Origin: an uncultured Opitutaceae bacterium
GTDB taxonomy: Bacteria > Verrucomicrobiota > Verrucomicrobiia > Opitutales > Opitutaceae
Assembly: GCA_903952145.1 (NCBI GenBank)
Contig: CAJBES010000065.1
Span: 1 to 61,426 of the forward strand
Direction: 5' to 3'
Length of the DNA stretch: 61,426 bases
In this document: positions 55,001 through 61,426 of the stretch, one piece after another
How positions within the stretch are numbered: the stretch's first letter is position 1
How the letters are laid out: the number at the start of each line of letters is the position of its first letter
The notes under the pieces: model-generated
Database searches by the model: none
What the model saw: the letters and a program-made list of their open reading frames with translations, nothing else
Told to the model about the DNA's origin: nothing
Made by a program: the position numbers and the translations under genes

Positions 55001-55085
55001 GCTCAGTCTGGCCGGCCGCACCTGCACCAATCCCGTCGCGCACATTTTTGCCAGCCGTCTGCTGCAATCCGACCATCTGACCTGA
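52065..55085 (+). CDS. Glycoside hydrolase family 2 enzyme (beta-galactosidase/glucuronidase-like)
   Basis: A 1006-residue protein with GH2 layout. A sugar-binding jelly-roll comes first (YYRTEFRVPANWSKPGSLWL, ADYHARLYVNGRCVGEHEG), then an Ig-like domain, then a TIM barrel from about residue 385 (RIFLNDEPIRLRGANTMGFE). The acid/base is Glu492 in TYINEPF and the nucleophile candidate is Glu583 in CGEFGAEG. About 300 further residues form C-terminal beta domains. The start is the ATG before KRIKKIQTSD; there is no signal peptide, so it may act in the cytoplasm. The exact glycosidic substrate is unknown. Confidence 0.88.
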   Translation: MKRIKKIQTSDTFAAIGALRQSRRDEQLQPALIGPLPPVELPRMRRGSRWAFAPAPQLATPADLTAALRQERRRVAPFLRDLAPKLVTTRHRRVLREFDWRVVARDNAQAFAAASNGRGPWQRVTVPHYGPPEGRALAYYRTEFRVPANWSKPGSLWLRIAGADYHARLYVNGRCVGEHEGFFATFECEISAALRRGPNTLLIELRNDGTWNTQNAPEGDKLYAATGPGWDAPGTGWHHCPAGMGLLGPVTLETRPRLFIADVWARPLPTLDAAEIRFEVHNCDTTPQPCTLELAVFGQNFRATPLSWHPLDRLAPAAAGLNYYACTVALPQGRRWDTVTPWLYQIQVRLRDATGRLRDTAHRQFGLRTFRIDETTKPKGRIFLNDEPIRLRGANTMGFEQLAVMRGQPGRLRDDLLLARLTNFNFLRLTQRPVQPEVYEMADRVGLMLQTDLPLFAFLRRPQFCEAVRQAREMARHVRAHPSVVLLTYINEPFPAQWRPVGHRHVNRTELEGFFQAATAAIRVEHPDIAIKPVDGDYDPPADGLPDYHLYCLWYQGHGQPFGRLLHGEFPPVKRDWCFGCGEFGAEGLDPVGLMRRRYPTAWLPQNPRQEAVWTPNQISQAQTGRHQPLFFDRPGTLAAWVESSQAWQARAVRMQTEAFRRMDRMVSCAVHLFIDAWPAGWMKAIMDCERRPKSAWFACREALAPWLPMVRSDRFAFQAGEEHRLEVWLANDTATKPRGWHLRCTAEAAGRILASSRWTARPQACTPTFQGFLPWVAPTVSERTEVILRLGLFDTSDRIVNDSVTRFVVWPQVATTPPVIALSVTGGPAEQLARELDARIDAQAGLILADRLPASAYECEELWQRVTAGATLVLTELPVGQHQIGPDLIEVKPCGFAPYDFVSRATGHPLVVGFDRDDFRFWHEPAADTITPLLPATFQAPGWTPILLTGEAGWGTPALPALAAAEKTLGKGRIIVSLLSLAGRTCTNPVAHIFASRLLQSDHLT

Positions 55086-55204
55086 GGCGCACCGCGCCAC
55101 CGCCTGCCCATTGGGCGCGTGGCAACCCATTACGGTTCAGGCGCAATCCCAGTCACCACTTGAACTTTCGCGCCACATTCGCAGCGTGAGCGGTCTCGTA
55201 TCCC

Positions 55205-56758
55205 ATGAGCACCCCACCCGCAGGCGCCTCGGCCGCACCGGCCGAAGCTAATATTCCCGCCCAGATTCCCTACATCATCGGCAACGAAGGTTGCGAGCGA
55301 TTCAGTTTCTACGGGATGCGCAACATCCTGACGGTGTTCCTGGTGTCGTCGCTGCTGATGCACCTGCCGGAGGCCGACCGCCCCGGCGCGGCGAAGGATG
55401 TATTTCACACCTTCGTCATCGGCGTCTACTTCTTCCCGCTGCTCGGGGGCTGGCTGGCCGACCGTTTTTGGGGCAAATACCACACCATCTTCTGGCTCAG
55501 CCTGCTTTATTGCGTAGGCCAGCTGTGTCTCGCGCTTTTCGTGGACAACCGGACGGGGTTCTACACGGGCCTCTGCCTGATCGCGCTCGGTTCAGGCGGG
55601 ATCAAGCCCTGTGTCTCCGCCTTCGTCGGTGATCAATTCGACCAGACCAACAAGCACCGCGCCAAGGTGGTGTTCGACGCGTTCTACTGGATCATCAATT
55701 TCGGGTCGTTTTTCGCGTCACTGCTGATGCCGATCTTTCTGAAACAGCTCGGGCCGGCCATCGCGTTCGGCGTGCCGGGAGCACTCATGTTTGTGGCGAC
55801 GGCTGTCCTATGGCTCGGGCGCAAGCGCTACGTCATGGTGCCGCCAGCGCCACCGAATCCGGATTCGTTCCTGAACGTCTCGCGCACCGCACTGGCCTCC
55901 GGCCGTCCCGGCCTCGGGCTCGCTACCGCAGGCACCGTGGCCGCGCTGGCGTCCTTTCTGCTTGTGCCGGCGTTCGGTTTCGTGATCGCGGCTTGCACGG
56001 CTTTGGTCGCCATTATCGCCTTCGGCGGCGTCGGCGTGTGGCTGCAACTCGATGGGGCCCGGGCACGACATCCCGCCGAAGCCGTTGAGGGGGTGCGCGC
56101 AGTGCTGCGCGTGCTGGTGCTCTATTTCCTCGTGACCCCGTTCTGGTCACTCTTCGACCAGAAGGCCTCCACGTGGGTGCTGCAGGCGGACGCGATGTCC
56201 AAGCCCGAATGGTTCCAGTCCTCGCAGATGCAGGCGCTCAACCCGCTGCTCGTGATGCTGCTGATACCGTTGAACAATCTGGTGCTTTACCCGACCCTGA
56301 AGCGATTCGGCTATGAGATGACGGCGCTGCGGCGAATGACCGCCGGCATCGTATTCTCAGGCCTCTCGTGGGTTGTGGTCGGCGGTATGCAGGTGGTACT
56401 CGACGGCGGCCATCCGTTCACGATCGTATGGCAGGTGCTGCCGTATGCCCTGCTCACGTTGGGCGAGGTGCTGGTCTCGGCCACCGGGCTCGAGTTTGCC
56501 TACAGCCAGGCACCGCAGGCGATGAAAGGCGCGGTGATGAGCTTCTGGCTGCTCTCGGTGACCGTCGGCAACTTGTGGGTGCTGGTCGTAAACGCCGCGG
56601 TAAAGAACGCCGCAGTCACAAACTTCATCGCCTCAACCGGGTTCGGCGTCACGGCGTTCCAGATGTTTTTCTTTGCCGCGTTCGCATTTGCCGCCGCGCT
56701 GGCCTTCGGGCTGGTCGCCCGGAACTACCGTGTGGCTGATCACTACCGGAAGGCGTAA
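55205..56758 (+). CDS. POT-family peptide/proton symporter
   Basis: A 517-residue proton-dependent oligopeptide transporter. The family motif ExxERFxFYG is seen as NEGCERFSFYGMRNILTVFL, together with GGWLADRFWGKYHTIFWLSL and GSGGIKPCVSAFVGDQF near residue 130, and VLVSATGLEFAYSQAPQAMKG towards the C-terminus. It imports di- and tripeptides with protons. It lies 120 bases after the GH2 gene and could be its own unit. Confidence 0.93.
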   Translation: MSTPPAGASAAPAEANIPAQIPYIIGNEGCERFSFYGMRNILTVFLVSSLLMHLPEADRPGAAKDVFHTFVIGVYFFPLLGGWLADRFWGKYHTIFWLSLLYCVGQLCLALFVDNRTGFYTGLCLIALGSGGIKPCVSAFVGDQFDQTNKHRAKVVFDAFYWIINFGSFFASLLMPIFLKQLGPAIAFGVPGALMFVATAVLWLGRKRYVMVPPAPPNPDSFLNVSRTALASGRPGLGLATAGTVAALASFLLVPAFGFVIAACTALVAIIAFGGVGVWLQLDGARARHPAEAVEGVRAVLRVLVLYFLVTPFWSLFDQKASTWVLQADAMSKPEWFQSSQMQALNPLLVMLLIPLNNLVLYPTLKRFGYEMTALRRMTAGIVFSGLSWVVVGGMQVVLDGGHPFTIVWQVLPYALLTLGEVLVSATGLEFAYSQAPQAMKGAVMSFWLLSVTVGNLWVLVVNAAVKNAAVTNFIASTGFGVTAFQMFFFAAFAFAAALAFGLVARNYRVADHYRKA

Positions 56759-57183
56759 GATTGACCGACGGACATCCCATTTGCCCGTCGTCACTCTCAA
56801 CAACCAAAACGGCCTTTCGCGCGGTCACGGCGCCAGTGCCCATTGACACCCTGAATCAGGCAGGTCCCAGCGTGCCAGGCCGTGTTGCGGTCGCGGGACT
56901 GCTGCTTTTGCCCTGCCTAGTCGGCTGATCGCCACACGGTTTTTTAATCCTAGGCTGCCGGGCCTGCTGCTGCTGGAAACGCTGGCTGGCTTTCAGATCC
57001 TTGATGGTCGGTAGATATTTGGCACCCATGCCAGGCAAGGCCGTCGATAATGCGGAGCCGGGCAATCAGAATCGCGCGGGGCTTATGGGCTGGAGAGAGA
57101 AACTGATGGCAGACCAATGGCGGAAGGCGTGAGGTTGGTGGGTTTGCCGCGCTTAGGGTAAACGCCGGGATCGCATCACCCAC
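56759..57183. other. Intergenic region with possible gene debris
   Basis: 425 bases between the POT gene and the convergent isomerase gene. No supported gene. Near 57109-57132 a short frame ends ADQWRKA-stop, which resembles the POT end ADHYRKA-stop (five of seven residues); it is too short to prove homology. A T6 run at 56940-56945 is not preceded by a clear hairpin. Confidence 0.35.
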
Positions 57184-57954
57184 TCATGCGCATGCTGCGA
57201 CCGTAAGCGCATGGGCCGCGGCGAGGGCAGTTACAGGATCGCCGCGCGGAATGAATTCATGGCCAACAAATCCGGCTAACCCGGTGCGTTGTATCGCCCG
57301 GAAGATCGCCGGGTAGTTGAGTTCCTGCTGGTCGTCCAACGGACCGCGCCCCGGATTGCCGGCGGTGTGATAGTGGGCAAACCAGCGGTGGTCACGCGCG
57401 ATGGTGCGCATGACATCCCCTTCCATGATCTGCATGTGGTAGATGTCGTAGAGCAAGCGCACCGACGGAGCGCCTACACGCTCGCACAGCGCGACGCCCC
57501 ACGCCGTGCGATCGCCCTGATAATCCGGATGATCCACCCGGCTGTTCAGCAACTCGACGGCCAATGTCACGCCGGCGCGCTCGGCCTCCGCTGCGACCTC
57601 GCCCAACGTTTCTGCGGCGGTTTCCATTCCCGCCGTGTCGGACAGGTTCGCACGGTTGCCGCTGAAACAGACGAGCACAGGAATCCCATTGGCCACAGCC
57701 TTGGCGAGATTGACCCGCAGTTCAGCTTTGATGCGGACCGCATTTTCGCTTCGATTGAGACCATCGGTCAGCGTATCATGACCTGCGATCGCCGCCATTT
57801 GCAGACCCACTCGGCGGGCTACCGGCCAAAGTCCTTCGTCGAGAAAATCCACCCCCGCGTAGCCGAGGCGGGCCGCCTCGGCCAGCAGCGTGGCGGCAGG
57901 AACTCCGCGATTCGCAAAACACCACCAGGCAAAAGATTGGCGCAGTGTTTTCAC
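57184..57954 (-). CDS. Hydroxypyruvate isomerase-like sugar isomerase (TIM barrel)
   Basis: A 256-residue xylose-isomerase-like barrel near the hydroxypyruvate isomerase group. Metal ligands are Glu in LAVELLNSRVDH, Asp in RLLYDIYHMQIMEGD, His in WFAHYHTAGNPGRG and Glu in GFVGHEFIPRGD, the pattern of Hyi/OtnI proteins. The start is a GTG (57954) that overlaps the stop of the dehydrogenase before it (GTGA). The longer open frame upstream is inside that gene. With the dehydrogenase it forms a small sugar-oxidising operon, divergent from an AraC regulator. Confidence 0.9.
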   Translation of the reverse strand: MKTLRQSFAWWCFANRGVPAATLLAEAARLGYAGVDFLDEGLWPVARRVGLQMAAIAGHDTLTDGLNRSENAVRIKAELRVNLAKAVANGIPVLVCFSGNRANLSDTAGMETAAETLGEVAAEAERAGVTLAVELLNSRVDHPDYQGDRTAWGVALCERVGAPSVRLLYDIYHMQIMEGDVMRTIARDHRWFAHYHTAGNPGRGPLDDQQELNYPAIFRAIQRTGLAGFVGHEFIPRGDPVTALAAAHALTVAACA

Positions 57955-58967
57955 TGCACCGTTCCCCCTGTGAAATTCCAATCGAACAACAGCCCCATCG
58001 GATTTACCCGGTCTTCCGTGGCCAAGGTGTATGCGGCCTTGCATTGCTCCGGCGGGAAATGGTGCGTGTTGAGCCCCGCGAGCGGAAAGCGTCCGCGGCT
58101 CACGCACGCAAGGAACCTGTCGGCCGCAATGGCGTTGTTCCACTCCTTAGAATCGCGAGAATCATGCGCCCCCACCAGGGTGAGGCCTCGGGTCACCACG
58201 TCGCCTGTTAGGGTCTGGCTGCCCGGGCTCCCTGTGTCGCCCAACAACACCACGGTGCCTTCCATAGCAACCCAGCCCAAAGCCGCCTTGAGGACCAAGG
58301 CATTGCCAGTGGAGTCGATTACCACGCGAGGACGGCCGCCCAGCGCCTTCTCAATGGCCGGGCCGGCCTCGTCGGCCGTTGAGCGGACCACGAGGGCTCC
58401 GGCTGAAGCGGCCAGCCTCAGTCTGGGCTCAGCCACATCCACACTCACCACCTTGGTCGCACCGTTGATCAAGGCCCAGCGGATTGCCATCTGGCCAATG
58501 GGCCCCGCCCCGATGACTGCTATGGTATCGCCGAGGACGAGGCGGGCCGCGCGAACTCCGTGCCCGGCAATTTTAGCCAGCGCGAACCAAACCGCTTCAT
58601 CCAATTTGACCTGATCCGGAACGAGATAGAGATCACCCACGCCAAGTACCGCATGCGACGCATGCCCGCCGCGCCAGGCAACACGATCGCCCGGTTTGAA
58701 CTGGGTCACATCCCGCCCCGTGGCCAACACCCTTCCAGCCGCCGCGTAACCGGGCAGAAAAGGATAGCGCACCCATTTGTCCCAATGCGTATCGGCATCG
58801 AATTTCCGGTTGTAGACGATGGTCTCGGTGCCCGTGCTGAGCAGCGTGCAAGCCGTTTCCACCACTACTTCCCCCGCCTGGGGTGAAGCCGGAGTGAATG
58901 GCTCCAGCACGACACTTTTAACATGGGGGAAAATCAATCGGCGTCCGGTTAACTGCAGGGTATTCAT
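57951..58967 (-). CDS. Zinc-binding-type sugar/alcohol dehydrogenase
   Basis: A 338-residue MDR protein of the threonine/sorbitol-dehydrogenase-related branch that lacks the classical catalytic Cys motif. The corresponding region reads CTLLSTGTETIVYNRKF, followed by PGYAAAGRVLATG and FKPGDRVAWRGGHASH. The NAD-binding fold is IAVIGAGPIGQMAIRWALIN with VDVAEPRL. Related proteins oxidise inositols or sugars and are commonly beside a sugar isomerase, as here. The ATG at 58967 is chosen because it gives NTLQLTGRRLIFPHV; the frame runs 74 codons further into the AraC region. Confidence 0.88.
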   Translation of the reverse strand: MNTLQLTGRRLIFPHVKSVVLEPFTPASPQAGEVVVETACTLLSTGTETIVYNRKFDADTHWDKWVRYPFLPGYAAAGRVLATGRDVTQFKPGDRVAWRGGHASHAVLGVGDLYLVPDQVKLDEAVWFALAKIAGHGVRAARLVLGDTIAVIGAGPIGQMAIRWALINGATKVVSVDVAEPRLRLAASAGALVVRSTADEAGPAIEKALGGRPRVVIDSTGNALVLKAALGWVAMEGTVVLLGDTGSPGSQTLTGDVVTRGLTLVGAHDSRDSKEWNNAIAADRFLACVSRGRFPLAGLNTHHFPPEQCKAAYTLATEDRVNPMGLLFDWNFTGGTVQ

Positions 58968-59058
58968 GACGCAGAATCCAACTGCTTTCCATGGTGAACA
59001 CGAGCCGGGTAATCGGTCTTTATTTGTGTTTTTCGGTTTTCTCTTCCAGCATGGCGCC

Positions 59059-59898
59059 ATGGCATCCGCGACCTCATGGCAAACTTTGCAGCAGCGACTG
59101 GTGACTGGTGCCGTCCTGCACCATGCCGCCGGTTTGCGCCACCCGGTGGTGACAGGGCATGTCTGCCAGTTACATGCGCATGATGCCATCGAACTTGTGT
59201 TTCACCCGACAGGTAGCGGTGTAACGACGGTCGAAGACGGCACCGATGTATCCTTCGCTGCTGGTGATGTCGTGCTTTATGCTCCCGGGGTGCGACATGA
59301 TCAGCGGATGTCCGTGACCGGCGAGGACTGTTGTGTGCACATCAGGCCCCCGCCCCGCCTCCGCCTCTCCGGGCACCTGCATGTCGGCCGGATTGAAGAC
59401 AAGGTTTTGCAGGCTGAGCTTGAGCTGCTCTCTGACCGGCAGCCCAACGGACTCCCCACGGAGCGCGCGGTGCTGGATCTGCGAACCACCGCGGTGCTGC
59501 TCCAATTATTGGAATTGGCCCTGGCCCGCCGCGCCCCGGACGCAGGTCGGGCGGAATCTCACGTGCTGGCCGCGGAGAGATACATCCAGCAAAATTACGC
59601 ACGGATAAATTCCGTCAATGAAATCGCCACCGCCATCGGCCTGGGGCCTGATTACCTGCGTCACGTCTTCAAGCGGCGCCGTAATCGAAGCATTGTCGAC
59701 TCCTTGAGTGCGGTCCGCCAGGCTCAGGCCCGGGCCTTGCTGGTGCACTCCGGATTGCCCCTAAAGCAGATCGCCCGCCTGTGTGGTTATCGTGATGAGT
59801 ATTACTTCTCCTCGGTTTTCCGGCGTCGGGAAGGGACGCCTCCCGGTCAATACCGCGAGCGCAAGCGCGCCCGACAGGTCCGCCTGCCAACGGTCTGA
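59059..59898 (+). CDS. AraC-family transcriptional regulator
   Basis: A 279-residue regulator. The N-terminal cupin sensor has HAHDAIELVFHPTGSG and FAAGDVVLYAPGVRHDQRM. The C-terminal AraC domain has two helix-turn-helix parts: INSVNEIATAIGLGPDYLRHVFKRR and PLKQIARLCGYRDEYYFSSVFRRREGTPPGQYR. It is divergent from the dehydrogenase-isomerase operon with a 91-base gap, so it probably controls that operon in response to a sugar. The first ATG in this frame after the divergent gene gives MASATSWQTLQQ; the longer frame is not plausible. Confidence 0.9.
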   Translation: MASATSWQTLQQRLVTGAVLHHAAGLRHPVVTGHVCQLHAHDAIELVFHPTGSGVTTVEDGTDVSFAAGDVVLYAPGVRHDQRMSVTGEDCCVHIRPPPRLRLSGHLHVGRIEDKVLQAELELLSDRQPNGLPTERAVLDLRTTAVLLQLLELALARRAPDAGRAESHVLAAERYIQQNYARINSVNEIATAIGLGPDYLRHVFKRRRNRSIVDSLSAVRQAQARALLVHSGLPLKQIARLCGYRDEYYFSSVFRRREGTPPGQYRERKRARQVRLPTV

Positions 59899-60294
59899 TC
59901 TGCCTCCTTCCACAGTTTTGACCAAGCCTCCAAGGCGAAGATGCTGCCCAACCCCTGCAGTCGCCTAACTTGATGATGGCGTGCCTGTGCCAATGGAATT
60001 GCTCGAGCGTGGCCGTTGTCAGTTTTTCAGTCGCCCCGACAAGTCGCCCCTTGGCCCGGAAATGTACCGTTTTCCCGCGAATCCTTCAGAGGATCACTCC
60101 TTCCTGCGCGACACCAAGCAGGCACATCGCCGGTCATACAGGAATTCGACTGATCTAGAATCCTGTTTGGCCATGCCAATGAAATGCGGGCCCGGAGCCA
60201 GGCTCAGGGGGTCGGTGGGACGGTCTAATCAACTGCTGCAGCGCAGGTCTGAAACGGGCGCTTCACCGGTGCGGGCCGGTCGCTAGCCGATTAC
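59899..60294. other. Gene-poor stretch, nothing recognised
   Basis: 396 bases after the AraC gene. One frame of about 100 codons (59981-60286) is open on the + strand, but its Arg- and Pro-rich product shows no domain, and the GC-rich context makes chance frames common. No RNA gene or terminator with T-run was recognised. Confidence 0.4.
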
Positions 60295-60396
60295 TCAGCG
60301 CGCATTCTTCTTGGCGCGTTTCTCGGCTTTTTTCTCCGCTTTTGTTTTCAACGGCTGCTTCTTCGTCTGCTTTTGGGAATCTTGTGTTTTAGCCAT
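60295..60396 (-). CDS. Very small Lys/Ala-rich basic protein
   Basis: A 33-residue frame, ATG at 60396, stop TGA at 60297-60295. Its product starts MAKTQDSQKQTKKQPLKT and ends KKAEKRAKKNAR; about 13 of 33 residues are Lys or Arg. Composition is far from its surroundings, since the A-rich codons stand out in a GC-rich region, which supports coding. An A/T-rich stretch upstream (ATTAATAACT) could hold the promoter. Similar short basic proteins may bind nucleic acid; that is inference. Confidence 0.6.
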   Translation of the reverse strand: MAKTQDSQKQTKKQPLKTKAEKKAEKRAKKNAR

Positions 60397-60441
60397 GATT
60401 TTGAGTTATTAATTACGATGACGTTCGGCCCCAGAATGGTG

Positions 60442-60585
60442 CTATTTTTGATCAAGGCTAGCGAAAATGGTGCGGTTACCCTCGGTTGACACTTGGACCG
60501 GGGTGAAGCCGGAGGATGTGAAGATCGCGATCAACTCGGCCTCGGAGAACGATGCAGCAGCCACCTTGGCCTTTGTGCCAGCCAC
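60442..60585 (-). pseudogene. Short frame resembling the C-terminus of a SAM-dependent methyltransferase
   Basis: A - strand frame from a GTG at 60585 to TAG at 60442, 47 residues. It includes FSEAELIAIFTSSGFTPVQV and then STEGNRTIFASLDQK. The pattern resembles the last helix and strand of class I methyltransferases, where 'F-S-x-x-E-L... GF' is common. There is no methyltransferase body upstream, where the frame is closed. Either a gene remnant or a small real protein; weak evidence. Confidence 0.35.
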
Positions 60586-60709
60586 GTCCGCAACGCATCA
60601 TTCAAACACAGCACCGGCGCTATTGGCAGCCACCCCAGCCCAGCGTTAATCCCGTTGGCTTCCGGCCCGGCATCTCACCAACACGTCGGTGCAGAGAAAT
60701 CGGCTGCAA

Positions 60710-61201
60710 TTACGCCGGGAGATGGTTGCCGCCAATCGGGATCCTGCGATCGTCGAAGAAATTGTCGTCGATCTCACACGGCATGCTAAGCTCAAGCAAC
60801 AGCGCGGCACCCACCCCGCGAAATCCATGCCCGACGCCTGGAGAAATCGTCAACCGGTCGCCCTCCTTCAAGGTGAAATCGCGCCCACCGCATTCCACGG
60901 CCAGCACACCTTTGACCACAAAAAATGTCTCGTGCTTGGTCTGATGTCGGTGCCGCGGACAAGCCTGACCATCGAAGACAAAGAGATATTTGCCACAATA
61001 GCCCGCGGCGCTCTCGTTGGCGATCCAGTATTCGATGAGACCCGTACGCTCGAAGTCCCCGATGCCAAAATCGAGCACGAGGGGCGGCACATCCGGGAGT
61101 GCGACGTTCCATTGCAAAGCGAATTTGCGGAAGCGCCGAAGGGCTGCTTCCGCCTGAGCGGGAGGCACGCTGACTTTGAGGCCTTTTTCAAGTTCGTCCA
61201 T
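60710..61201 (-). CDS. Cupin-domain protein, D-lyxose-isomerase-like
   Basis: A 163-residue single cupin. The metal-binding motif is QACPRHRHQTKHETFFVVKG, then LKEGDRLTISPGVGHGFRG, giving the His-x-His, Glu and last His ligands. The C-terminal ELSMPCEIDDNFFDDRRIP resembles small D-lyxose isomerases and related sugar-processing cupins, but the catalytic role is not certain. The start could be the ATG at 61201 or one 19 codons upstream (61258); neither has a clear ribosome binding site. Downstream to the window end (61259-61426) I see no gene. Confidence 0.75.
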   Translation of the reverse strand: MDELEKGLKVSVPPAQAEAALRRFRKFALQWNVALPDVPPLVLDFGIGDFERTGLIEYWIANESAAGYCGKYLFVFDGQACPRHRHQTKHETFFVVKGVLAVECGGRDFTLKEGDRLTISPGVGHGFRGVGAALLLELSMPCEIDDNFFDDRRIPIGGNHLPA

Positions 61202-61426
61202 GGGAGGGTGCGGCGTATAGTATCTGATATTCTTAGACGGGAAAGGGTATCCAACCATGCAATGATTCGATGCTTAACAAAGTCATCTTAGTGCCGCCTC
61301 TGGCCGGTATTGTTGGATGACCCGGAGAGTCTTTGTATCGGCACCTGGTCCACCGCTTGACATTTCAAGGGGTGGATTAGCGCGCTCACTGCACTTGATC
61401 GCAATCAAAGAAAACGAACGATCACC

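Noticed and set aside
57085-57132. Short frame ending ADQWRKA, similar to the end of the POT transporter
   Set aside because: Only seven residues match; chance similarity cannot be excluded without a search.
59981-60286. 101-codon + strand frame after the AraC gene
   Set aside because: No recognisable domain, Arg/Pro-rich composition, and no good start context; kept only as an unexplained stretch.

Overview
The window is GC-rich and densely coded, with many ATGA/GTGA stop-start overlaps. Gene content and protein style suggest a chemoheterotrophic Verrucomicrobiota bacterium, probably Opitutaceae: complex I, pyruvate:ferredoxin oxidoreductase, two Pst systems, an OprO/P-like porin, POT and OPT peptide transporters, a GH2 glycosidase and paired sugar isomerase/dehydrogenase genes. 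The lineage is an inference from gene style; there is no rRNA or other marker here.

Region 1 (1-10980, +) is a complex I operon entered in the 3' end of nuoB: nuoC-D-H-I-J-K, an MrpD/NuoL-like subunit, a small two-helix protein, a second NuoL-like subunit with a lateral-helix-like tail, nuoM and nuoN. No nuoE, F or G lies between nuoD and nuoH, and there are four antiporter-like subunits. Region 2 (11234-17137) has a Cys/Met-metabolism PLP enzyme, then nifJ (pyruvate:ferredoxin oxidoreductase) coupled to a dihydroorotate-dehydrogenase-like gene.

Region 3 (17352-34243) is a phosphate island. On the + strand: a YdcF-like gene, DUF47-pit, a PhoU fused to a degenerate low-molecular-weight phosphatase domain, then pstS-C-A-B1-B2. 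On the - strand, converging on it: porin-pstS-pstC-pstA-pstB-phoU-phoB-phoR, headed by a candidate Pho box. Two gene fragments (a YdcF tail and a piece of pit) are left in the intergenic gaps. The + strand PstB1/PstB2 pair have lost complementary ATPase motifs, predicting an asymmetric heterodimer with one complete and one degenerate ATP site.

Region 4 (34271-43182): a ClC channel and SNF2 helicase, then a PfkB kinase, followed by an overlapping trio of GT4 glycosyltransferase, MGDG-synthase-like glycosyltransferase and PlcP-like metallophosphoesterase. Three half-site-like hexamers spaced exactly 11 bp apart precede the trio. I read it as a phosphate-starvation membrane-lipid remodelling cassette.

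Region 5 (43467-61426) is accessory metabolism: a SnoaL-like secreted protein, an HD protein, two isomerase/dehydrogenase pairs, a tryptophanase-family lyase, MFS, OPT and POT transporters, a GH2 enzyme, an AraC regulator, a 33-residue basic protein and a cupin. G/C homopolymers of 9-10 bases sit at three functionally sensitive places: the 3' end of nifJ, the 5' end of pstC (where the reading frame looks broken), and directly after the OPT start codon.
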